Part shown: positions 8,129 through 14,273 of the stretch, piece by piece
Layout of the letters: every line of letters starts with the position of its first letter
Numbering within the stretch: the stretch's first letter is position 1
Source of the DNA: Bacteroidales bacterium UBA1237
Lineage (GTDB): Bacteria; Bacteroidota; Bacteroidia; Bacteroidales; UBA932
Length of the DNA stretch: 14,273 nucleotides
Direction of reading: 5' to 3'
Assembly: GCA_002308935.1 (NCBI GenBank)
Contig: DBWN01000256.1
Coordinates: forward strand, 24,577 to 38,849
Notes under the pieces: model-generated
Seen by the model: only the letters and a program-made list of their open reading frames with translations
What the model was told of the DNA's origin: nothing
Database searches by the model: none
Made by a program: the position numbers and the translations under genes

Positions 8129-8134
8129 AAAGGA
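8129..8134 (+). promoter_or_regulatory. Shine-Dalgarno-like site for the SusG-type gene
   Basis: AAAGGA ends eight bases before the ATG at 8143. It lies just outside the second hairpin, so it would stay accessible when that hairpin forms. Confidence 0.4.
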
Positions 8135-8142
8135 CGATTGTC

Positions 8143-10437
8143 ATGAAAAGATACATCCATCTGCTTGCGGCAGCACTCATCGCCGCATCGCTGCTGTCCG
8201 CCTGCGACGGCAAGGACAAGCCCAAAGAGGAGCCAATTACCCTTTCGGTGAATCCCACCACTGTGACTTTCGATGCGAAAGCCTCTTCCGCTCAGGCTGT
8301 GTCGGTCGTTACCAAAGCTACATGGTCAGCCTCTTCTTCACAGTCATGGCTCACCATATCCCCTGCGAACGGTACCGGCAATGGGATGATTTCTCTCAAA
8401 GCCTCGGTCAATGACGGCTCTTCATCAAGGACCGCTACGGTGACCGTGAAGGATTCGGAAGGGAAACTCTCTGCCACTGTACAGGTGACGCAGGACGCTT
8501 CATCCGTGAAGACCTTGGTCGCGAACCCTAAAGCTTTCGATGGCAACAAACGCTCCGATCTCACTTACCAGCTTCTCATATACAGCTTCAAGGATGGCGT
8601 GAGAGGTGACGGAGTAGGGGACTTCAAGGGAATAGAGCAAAAACTTGACTATCTGGATGACCTTGGTGTAACCGCACTTTGGCTTTCACCCGCTCACCCC
8701 ACTTCATCGTATCATGCTTACGATGTCAACGATTACGGCAAGCTCAATCCGCTTTACAGCACTTCCAATACAACTGAAAGCGCTGAGTCAGATTTCAAGA
8801 GCCTTATTGATGCTGCTCATGCGAAAGGGATAAAGATATACATGGACTATGTCCTCAATCATTCGGGTAAAGACAATGAATGGTTCAAGGATGTTTTGTC
8901 AAATGAGAACAGCCCCTACCGTGATTACTACGTGATTTCCGATGATCCTGACACCGATATCTCTGCCGGCAAAATAGATAATTACGCCGGTGCCAAGGAG
9001 CCCGGCATGGGCGCATGGCATCCTTTCACTATCGGTGAGAAGGGTTATACCGGAAAGCTTCATTTCAAACTGGATTGGACGGGTTCAACTAAAAAGATCA
9101 CCGTCACAGAATCCACTGATGAGGCCCAAAAGTCCAATTCTGCGGCAACCAAGTGGCTGTGGATCGGAAAGAACGCGACAAGTGTAGGATTGTATGAGAC
9201 TTCCACCAACATCTTCGAGATTACTCTTGACGTGGACACTGATTGGGGTTTCCTTATAAGGACTTCTTCAAGCAGCTGGAATGCGGGCACCAAGTGGGGT
9301 GCTCCCGCAGGTGCCGGTCCTTTGGTCTTCGGACAGCCTTTCAACCTCGTGTCCAATTCCGGTTCAGATCCGGGAGACATAACCTTCGGAGGGAAGACAT
9401 CATATTATTTCGCATCATTCGATGCCTCTATGCCGGATCTCAATTACGGCAAGTACAATGAGGCCGCAAATTCTCCCGCATTCAAAGACATCGCCGCAAC
9501 AGCCGAACATTGGCTGGAACTTGGTGTGGATGGATTCAGACTTGATGCAGTGATATGGATCTATCAAGCGCAGATAGCCGCAAATCAGGCATTCCTTGCC
9601 TCTTGGTATGATCGTCTCAACGCCAAATACCATGATCTCGGAAAAGAAGGTGACATCTTCATGGTCGCAGAGGCATGGGAAGGACATTCTATAGAAAAAC
9701 AGTACTACAAGGGACTCATTTCCAACTTTGAGTTTGAATATTGGGGAGCCTTGGGCAATGCCCTGAGAAACCGCAATGCCAGCAACTTCGTGAATTCTGT
9801 CATGATGTACAACAAGGACCATAGGGCTGTGCGTCCTGATGCCATCACCTCCATTTTCATGACGAATCACGACCAGAACAGAGCGGCGAATGACATCAAC
9901 AAGAACGTGACCCTTGAGAAGCAGGCTGCGGCAATGCTCCTCACATCTGAGGGCAAACCGTTCGTGTATCAGGGTGAAGAACTCGGATATTGGGGTACCA
10001 AGGATAACGGTGACGAATATGTCCGTACACCCATTCTTTGGGACAAGGCCGGAAAGGATCTGGCCAAGAACGGTGTCAACGGGAAAGTGGACAACACCAT
10101 GCTGAGTGCTTCAATCTCGGTTGAAGCCCAGAATGCTGACGCGAATTCTCTTCTCAACGTGTACAAGACTTTCTCGCGTCTGAGGAACACCTATCCCGCC
10201 CTTGCTACCGGAGCGATGTCAAAAGTGTCATACATCAATGATTCAGCCCTTGCCGCATGGTATATGACTGCTACGGACGGATCCAAGATGCTGGTTATCC
10301 ACAATGTCGCCGGTACTGAGAAGACCTTCAATGTCGACGACAGCATGGAAAAGGTGGCCGGTCTCCTTGGAACAGCTACTGCTGACGGCAAGAAACTGAC
10401 TCTCGGAGCCAACAGCTCTGTAGTGTTCGAACTTTAG
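8143..10437 (+). CDS. susG: SusG-like GH13 alpha-amylase lipoprotein with BACON domain and CBM58-like insert
   Basis: Probable surface endo-acting alpha-amylase that cuts starch into pieces for SusC/D. The signal peptide ends LLSAC (cysteine 21), followed by DGKDK. A BACON-like beta-sandwich occupies about residues 31-118 (VTKATWSASSSQSWLTISPA is typical). The GH13 barrel begins near residue 139 with YQLLIYSFKDG. Catalytic regions are DYVLNH (235-240), GFRLDAV with nucleophile D468, MVAEAW with acid/base E510, and TNHDQNR with D577. Between regions I and II, residues about 296-418 form an extra domain at the same place as CBM58 in B. thetaiotaomicron SusG; W368 and W379 match the paired tryptophans there (WGFLIRT between them). 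The tail SLLNVYKTFSRLRNTYPALA is also SusG-like. The BACON domain is an addition relative to that SusG. At 764 residues it is correspondingly longer than SusG. Confidence 0.93.
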   Translation: MKRYIHLLAAALIAASLLSACDGKDKPKEEPITLSVNPTTVTFDAKASSAQAVSVVTKATWSASSSQSWLTISPANGTGNGMISLKASVNDGSSSRTATVTVKDSEGKLSATVQVTQDASSVKTLVANPKAFDGNKRSDLTYQLLIYSFKDGVRGDGVGDFKGIEQKLDYLDDLGVTALWLSPAHPTSSYHAYDVNDYGKLNPLYSTSNTTESAESDFKSLIDAAHAKGIKIYMDYVLNHSGKDNEWFKDVLSNENSPYRDYYVISDDPDTDISAGKIDNYAGAKEPGMGAWHPFTIGEKGYTGKLHFKLDWTGSTKKITVTESTDEAQKSNSAATKWLWIGKNATSVGLYETSTNIFEITLDVDTDWGFLIRTSSSSWNAGTKWGAPAGAGPLVFGQPFNLVSNSGSDPGDITFGGKTSYYFASFDASMPDLNYGKYNEAANSPAFKDIAATAEHWLELGVDGFRLDAVIWIYQAQIAANQAFLASWYDRLNAKYHDLGKEGDIFMVAEAWEGHSIEKQYYKGLISNFEFEYWGALGNALRNRNASNFVNSVMMYNKDHRAVRPDAITSIFMTNHDQNRAANDINKNVTLEKQAAAMLLTSEGKPFVYQGEELGYWGTKDNGDEYVRTPILWDKAGKDLAKNGVNGKVDNTMLSASISVEAQNADANSLLNVYKTFSRLRNTYPALATGAMSKVSYINDSALAAWYMTATDGSKMLVIHNVAGTEKTFNVDDSMEKVAGLLGTATADGKKLTLGANSSVVFEL
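8233..8496 (+). other. BACON domain coding segment in the SusG-like gene
   Basis: This segment encodes about 88 residues, starting ITLSVNPTTVTF and ending ATVQVTQD, with the ATWSASSSQSWLTISP core that marks BACON (Bacteroidetes-associated carbohydrate-binding often N-terminal) domains. In studied proteins such domains often act as spacers that hold the enzyme away from the membrane; direct glycan binding is not assured. Confidence 0.8.
9028..9396 (+). other. CBM58-like insert coding segment in the SusG-like gene
   Basis: This encodes a domain inserted in the GH13 B-domain region, from about GEKGYTGKLHFKLDW to about GDITFGG. Shared landmarks with SusG CBM58, recalled and not aligned by software, are LxFxLDW, I(Y/F)E(L/I)T, WG(L/F)LIRT and GTK(Y/W)GA. 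It should give the enzyme a second starch-binding surface away from the active site. Confidence 0.8.
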
Positions 10438-10468
10438 AACAACAGCTTTTACAGAATACGACGTGTTT

Positions 10469-11821
10469 ATGAAAAAGACAATCCTTGCAGCAGCCGCTGC
10501 GCTTTCGCTTCTTCTTCCCGGATGCAACGGCAAGAAGAACACCATTCCGATGCAGCATCCTTCCTGGACCTACAATACCGTGATCTATGAAGTCAACACA
10601 AGGCAGTTTTCCCCCGAAGGAACTTTCGCAGGTGTGGAGGCTCAACTTCCGAGACTGAAGGATCTTGGTGTTGATATACTCTGGTTCATGCCGATTTATG
10701 AAATCGGAGAGGTTGAAAGAAAAGGCTCCCTCGGTTCATATTATGCCATTTCCGATTACACAAAGGTGAATCCCGAATTCGGAACAATGGCTGACTTCGA
10801 ATCCCTGTTGGGTAAAGCACATGAATTGGGTTTCAAGGTCATCCTTGATTGGGTGGCCAATCAGACAGCTCCTGACAATGTGTGGATGACAACCAAGCCG
10901 GCAGATTTCTACGAGAGGGACGAGGAAGGCAACGCCATCTATGAAAATGACTGGACGGACACCCGCAGCCTCAATTACGAGAATGAGCAGGTTTGGTGGG
11001 CACAGGACGAATGCATGAGGTTCTGGTTGGAGAAAGGCGTGGATGGCTTCAGGTGCGATGCTGCCGCTGAAGTTCCTTCCAAGTTCTGGAAAGCGATTCT
11101 TCCCAAGATGAATACGGATTATCCCGAAATCTATCTCCTCGCAGAGGCTGAGAATACTGAACTTATTGACCCCAAGGAGACTTTCGACGCATCCTATGCA
11201 TGGAAACTCCATCATCTTATGAACGATATCGCCCAGGGAAATAAGAGCGCCGCTGACCTTAAGGCCTACATCACCGAGGATGATGCCGAATTCGGCAAGA
11301 CCAATTTCCGCATGATGTTTACATCAAACCACGATGAGAACTCATGGAGCGGGTCGGAATTCGAGCGTATGGGTGATGCCGCGAATGCGATGGCTGTCCT
11401 TTGCTTCACTCTCCCCAAAGGCCAACCACTCGTATATACCGGCCAGGAAGTAGGAGTTACCCGCAGAATTGAGTTCTTTGAGAAGGATCCTGTAACAGAT
11501 TGGTCAGCAAACCAGTATACAACCTTCTTCAAGGACCTCATCAAGTTCCGTCATGACCATGCCGCAGCACTTGCAGCCGGAGAACAGGGAGCTCCGATCA
11601 AGTATATCGAGAACGATAATCCCAATGTGTTCGCATTCTCAAGAGGAGAGGGCAAGGACAAGGTCGTAGTGGTGGTGAACCTTTCTTCCGAGCCTGCATC
11701 AGCCCATATCAAACTTGACGGGAAGTATTATTCCGCTTTCGGAGGTCAGGAATTCTCTCCCAAGGCAGAGTCTTTCGAACTGGGCGCATGGCAGTATTGC
11801 CTTATGTCGAAGAAGAAATAA
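10469..11821 (+). CDS. GH13 alpha-amylase-family lipoprotein with altered catalytic region I
   Basis: Second alpha-glucan-active enzyme, probably acting on maltooligosaccharides. The ATG at 10469 was chosen over an in-frame GTG at 10463 because it gives the standard start MKKTILAAAA; the signal peptide then ends LLPGC with cysteine 19. The residues after it (NGKKN) lack acidic side chains, suggesting a periplasmic face. The 450-residue protein is a compact GH13 barrel plus a short C-terminal beta domain with no extra modules. Region II GFRCDA holds nucleophile D197, region III LLAEAE holds E226, and region IV TSNHDEN holds D289, so the catalytic triad is intact. Region I reads DWVANQ (127-132), where GH13 enzymes nearly always have NH; the substituted position is Q132. 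It follows the SusG-like gene by 31 bases and precedes the SusA-like gene by 6. Endo- or exo-action cannot be read from the sequence. Confidence 0.9.
   Translation: MKKTILAAAAALSLLLPGCNGKKNTIPMQHPSWTYNTVIYEVNTRQFSPEGTFAGVEAQLPRLKDLGVDILWFMPIYEIGEVERKGSLGSYYAISDYTKVNPEFGTMADFESLLGKAHELGFKVILDWVANQTAPDNVWMTTKPADFYERDEEGNAIYENDWTDTRSLNYENEQVWWAQDECMRFWLEKGVDGFRCDAAAEVPSKFWKAILPKMNTDYPEIYLLAEAENTELIDPKETFDASYAWKLHHLMNDIAQGNKSAADLKAYITEDDAEFGKTNFRMMFTSNHDENSWSGSEFERMGDAANAMAVLCFTLPKGQPLVYTGQEVGVTRRIEFFEKDPVTDWSANQYTTFFKDLIKFRHDHAAALAAGEQGAPIKYIENDNPNVFAFSRGEGKDKVVVVVNLSSEPASAHIKLDGKYYSAFGGQEFSPKAESFELGAWQYCLMSKKK
10862..10864 (+). other. CAG codon replacing the conserved region I histidine
   Basis: This codon encodes Q132 of the middle GH13 enzyme. 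A single base change from CAT or CAC would give it. The usual histidine contacts the sugar in subsite -1 and helps stabilise the transition state in GH13 enzymes. Confidence 0.75.
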
Positions 11822-11827
11822 TCTATC

Positions 11828-13762
11828 ATGAAAAAGTTGTTTTCAGTTATGGCAATCGCAGCCATGGTTTTCTCTTCCTGCGGGACTTCTCCCAAGGTGG
11901 ATGTCAATGCGATATCTGATGCCACATCTTCGGATATCGTAAGAGTAGAGCCCCTGAGTTGGTGGACTGGAATGAAGACGCCTCTTCAGCTACTTGTCGG
12001 AGGGAACGGTATTTCTTCATTTGACAATGTCGAGATAGCAGGGGGAAGCGGTGTGAGAGTCACCGGAATCCATAAGGCTGACAGCCCCAATTATCTTTTT
12101 GTCGATGTGGAAGTGTCCTCTACGGCAAAGGCAGGTACATACTATCTGGTGTTCTCGGGTCAGGGGAAATCCTTCAAGTATCCGTATGAGATAGCTGACA
12201 GGAGGAATGGCTCAGCTCAACGCAAGAGCTTCACAACCTCTGATATGATCTACCTCATATTCCCGGACAGGTTCGCAAACGGTGACCCCTCGAACGATTC
12301 CACTCCGGATACTGCTGACAAGGCCGACCGTAGTGTGAACCTTGGCCGTCATGGAGGTGACATCCAGGGAATCATCGATCATCTTGATTATATCTCGGAA
12401 CTTGGCGCCACTGCCATCTGGAGTACACCTCTTCTTCTGGATGATGAGCCTTCAGTATCATACCACGGATACGCTTGTGCAGATTATTACCATATTGATC
12501 CCCGATTCGGATCTAATGAACTTTACCGTGAGTTTGTCCAGAAGGCACATGCCAAGGGTATCAAGGTGATAATGGATATCGTCACAAACCACTGCGGTGG
12601 AGCGCACTGGTGGATGAAGGACATGCCTTTCAAGGATTGGGTGCACACTTTCCCCGAGTACACAAGGACGAACGTACTTTTCTCCACTAACATGGATCCC
12701 AACGCTTCCAAGAGCGAACTCGCCCTTCAGGAAAGCGGTTGGTTCGACACCTCTATGCCGGACATGAACCTTGACAACCCTTATCTGCTGAAATATTTCC
12801 AGCAGTGGGCTGTTTGGTGGACCGAGTGGGCTGACCTTGACGGTCTCAGGGTGGATACTTATCCCTACAATGAGAAGGATCCCATGAGCAAGTGGTGTGA
12901 AGCCCTGATGAACGAGTACCCCGATTATAATATAGTCGGAGAATGCTGGACCTCATCTTATCCCCAGCTTGCCTATTGGCAGGGCGGGAACCCCAATAAG
13001 GACGGATTCGACTCACATCTCCCTTCAATCATGGATTTCCCTCTTCAGGAAGCGATAACCGCCGCTCTCTGCGAAGATGGTGACAACCCTGAATGGGGAA
13101 GGGGCTTAACCAGAGTGTATGACTGCCTGTCCCATGACTTTGTGTACCACGACCTCTCCAAGATGATGATATTCATTGCGAATCATGATCATTCGAGGAT
13201 GGGTGACACTTGGAACCATGACCCGGCCAAGATGAAGATGGCTATCGCTCTCATGGCGACCATGAGAGGAATTCCGCAGCTCTACAACGGTGACGAGATG
13301 ATGTTCTCCTGCAAGCCGGGAGACTGGAGCGACGGAGCGAAGAGGCTTGATTTCCCCGGAGGGTGGAAGGGTGACAAGACCGACCTTTTCACAGCTGAGG
13401 GAAGGGCGGCAGCAGGAAAGACTCCCGAAGCCGATTATTCCACCGCCGCCGATCTGCATGACTTTACCGCCAGGCTATTCACTTGGAGGAAGGGAAAGGA
13501 AGTCATCCATGACGGCAAGACTATGCACTTCCTGGGGAACAGGGACAACTCCTATGCGTTCTTCCGTTACAACGAAACGGACGCCGTCTTCGTGTTCCTG
13601 AACAACTCCCATCATGACATGCTCATCCCTTGGGCCTCATATTCCGAGATCGCTCCCGCGACTGTGAAAGGTACTGACGTGGTCACAGGAAAGGAGATCA
13701 CTTTGAACGGCGAAGTGGTGGTACCTGCCATGACATCGCTTGTCGTTGAATACAAGAGATAG
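11828..13762 (+). CDS. susA: SusA-like GH13 cyclomaltodextrinase/neopullulanase, predicted lipoprotein
   Basis: Predicted to hydrolyse imported maltooligosaccharides, cyclodextrins or pullulan pieces. The signal peptide ends VFSSC (cysteine 18) followed by GTSPK, without acidic residues, which suggests anchoring on the periplasmic side. Residues about 36-122 are an N-terminal beta-sandwich of the cyclomaltodextrinase type (VRVEPLSWWTGMKTPLQLLV is characteristic). The barrel starts near MIYLIFPDRFANGD (140-153). Catalytic regions are DIVTNH (250-255), GLRVDTYPY with nucleophile D343, IVGECW with acid/base E372, and IANHDHSR with D454. A C-terminal beta domain (about 560-644) ends the protein. 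Length (644) fits the neopullulanase/SusA group. In B. thetaiotaomicron susA lies apart from susC-G on the other side of susB, whereas here it is downstream of the SusG-like gene in the same direction. The start follows the previous stop by six bases. Exact substrate preference is inferred. Confidence 0.9.
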   Translation: MKKLFSVMAIAAMVFSSCGTSPKVDVNAISDATSSDIVRVEPLSWWTGMKTPLQLLVGGNGISSFDNVEIAGGSGVRVTGIHKADSPNYLFVDVEVSSTAKAGTYYLVFSGQGKSFKYPYEIADRRNGSAQRKSFTTSDMIYLIFPDRFANGDPSNDSTPDTADKADRSVNLGRHGGDIQGIIDHLDYISELGATAIWSTPLLLDDEPSVSYHGYACADYYHIDPRFGSNELYREFVQKAHAKGIKVIMDIVTNHCGGAHWWMKDMPFKDWVHTFPEYTRTNVLFSTNMDPNASKSELALQESGWFDTSMPDMNLDNPYLLKYFQQWAVWWTEWADLDGLRVDTYPYNEKDPMSKWCEALMNEYPDYNIVGECWTSSYPQLAYWQGGNPNKDGFDSHLPSIMDFPLQEAITAALCEDGDNPEWGRGLTRVYDCLSHDFVYHDLSKMMIFIANHDHSRMGDTWNHDPAKMKMAIALMATMRGIPQLYNGDEMMFSCKPGDWSDGAKRLDFPGGWKGDKTDLFTAEGRAAAGKTPEADYSTAADLHDFTARLFTWRKGKEVIHDGKTMHFLGNRDNSYAFFRYNETDAVFVFLNNSHHDMLIPWASYSEIAPATVKGTDVVTGKEITLNGEVVVPAMTSLVVEYKR

Positions 13763-13788
13763 AAAACCGAAAGAAATACTAACTGAAG

Positions 13789-14273
13789 ATGAGAAAAATA
13801 TTCGCATCATTGGCGGCTTTGGCGGTTTTGGCCGGCTGCGGAAATACTGTCAAGAGGATATCTTCCATAGACGGAGAAAAGCTCAGCAGTCCTGACGGTT
13901 CATTGGAGATGGTGTTCGGCGTCATTGACGGGACACCGATGTACAGCCTTTCATTCGGAGGCAAGACCGTCGTCGCTCCTTCAAAAATGGGATTCGAGAT
14001 CTACGACGAGAAAGCGGACCTTTGTTCCGGATTCACTATGGAGAAGGCCGACAGGTCATCTTTCGATGAGACTTGGACTCCTGTCTGGGGAGAGGAGTCG
14101 CAGATCAGGAACAACTACAATGAGCTGTTCGTGTGCTTGAAGCAGTCCTCAACCGGCAGAGTGATGAATATCCGTTTCCGTCTTTATGATGACGGTCTCG
14201 GATTCAGGTACGAATTCCCTCAGGAGAACTCGCTGTCTTACTTCAACATCAAAGAGGAACTCACTGAGTTCGC
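13789..14273 (+). CDS. susB: GH97 alpha-glucosidase, SusB-like, N-terminal part (3' end outside window)
   Basis: The frame is open from the ATG at 13789 to the right edge, giving 161 residues and an incomplete codon. The lipoprotein signal peptide ends VLAGC (cysteine 17), followed by GNTVK with no acidic residues. The visible part matches the N-terminal beta-sandwich of GH97: SPDGSLEMVF near residue 35, then ETWTPVWGEESQIRNNYNEL and FRLYDDGLGFRYEFP, all highly typical of SusB-type enzymes. GH97 members in sus loci are calcium-dependent, inverting exo-alpha-glucosidases that release glucose from maltooligosaccharides in the periplasm; some other GH97 members are retaining alpha-galactosidases, and the catalytic residues that would separate them lie outside the window. 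The sus context strongly favours alpha-glucosidase. It starts 26 bases after the SusA-like stop, so it probably shares the transcript. Confidence 0.9.
   Translation, partial: MRKIFASLAALAVLAGCGNTVKRISSIDGEKLSSPDGSLEMVFGVIDGTPMYSLSFGGKTVVAPSKMGFEIYDEKADLCSGFTMEKADRSSFDETWTPVWGEESQIRNNYNELFVCLKQSSTGRVMNIRFRLYDDGLGFRYEFPQENSLSYFNIKEELTEF

Noticed and set aside
8037..8142. Separate promoter for the enzyme genes
   Set aside because: TTTG occurs at 8089-8092, but no TAnnTTTG element follows at suitable spacing, so I did not call a promoter.
9415..9870. Minus-strand open frame of 151 codons inside the SusG-like gene
   Set aside because: Overlaps the catalytic region II-IV codons of a clear GH13 enzyme and has no independent evidence.
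10463..10468. GTG at 10463 as the start of the second GH13 gene
   Set aside because: The ATG six bases later gives a standard lipoprotein signal peptide beginning MKK, and nothing favours the GTG.
13779..13964. Minus-strand open frame over the start of the GH97 gene
   Set aside because: The + strand frame from 13789 has a signal peptide and GH97 motifs and runs open to the window edge, so the minus frame is a shadow.

Overview
The window is most of a starch utilization (Sus-type) polysaccharide utilization locus from a member of the Bacteroidota, probably order Bacteroidales. The evidence is an adjacent SusC/SusD pair, a SusE/F-like starch-binding lipoprotein, a SusG-like GH13 with a carbohydrate-binding insert between catalytic regions I and II, and a BACON domain. 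Start regions mostly lack Shine-Dalgarno sequences, as is usual for this phylum. By eye the coding DNA is moderately GC-rich, more so than classical gut Bacteroides. The genus cannot be fixed from this window.

All eight genes read on the + strand. Left to right they are: the 3' end of an MFS sugar transporter (2-505); susC-like TonB-dependent transporter (538-3534); susD-like starch-binding lipoprotein (3553-5079); a very large SusE/F-like lipoprotein with about eight tandem modules (5100-8036); a 106-base gap with two strong hairpins (8037-8142); a BACON + GH13 + CBM58-like SusG-type amylase (8143-10437); a second, smaller GH13 lipoprotein (10469-11821); a SusA-like GH13 cyclomaltodextrinase/neopullulanase (11828-13762); and the 5' part of a GH97 alpha-glucosidase of SusB type (13789 to the right edge). 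Most gaps are 6-32 bases, so this looks like one operon. The exception is the hairpin-containing gap, which separates the binding and import genes from the enzyme genes.

Inferred working model: SusD and the SusE/F-like protein hold starch at the cell surface. The SusG-like enzyme cuts it there, and SusC/D import the maltooligosaccharides. The second GH13, the SusA-like enzyme and GH97 degrade them to small sugars in the periplasm, and the MFS permease takes these into the cytoplasm. Residues after the lipid-accepting cysteines fit this split: acidic in SusD, SusE/F and SusG, not acidic in the other three enzymes. No SusR-type regulator lies in the window.

The pathway is well known. The unusual parts are the expanded SusE/F-like protein (978 aa, apparently built as 2+4+2 modules), a BACON domain on the SusG-like enzyme, a His-to-Gln change in catalytic region I of the middle GH13, and the structured gap between the two halves of the operon. 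I saw no mobile element, CRISPR array, tRNA or rRNA.
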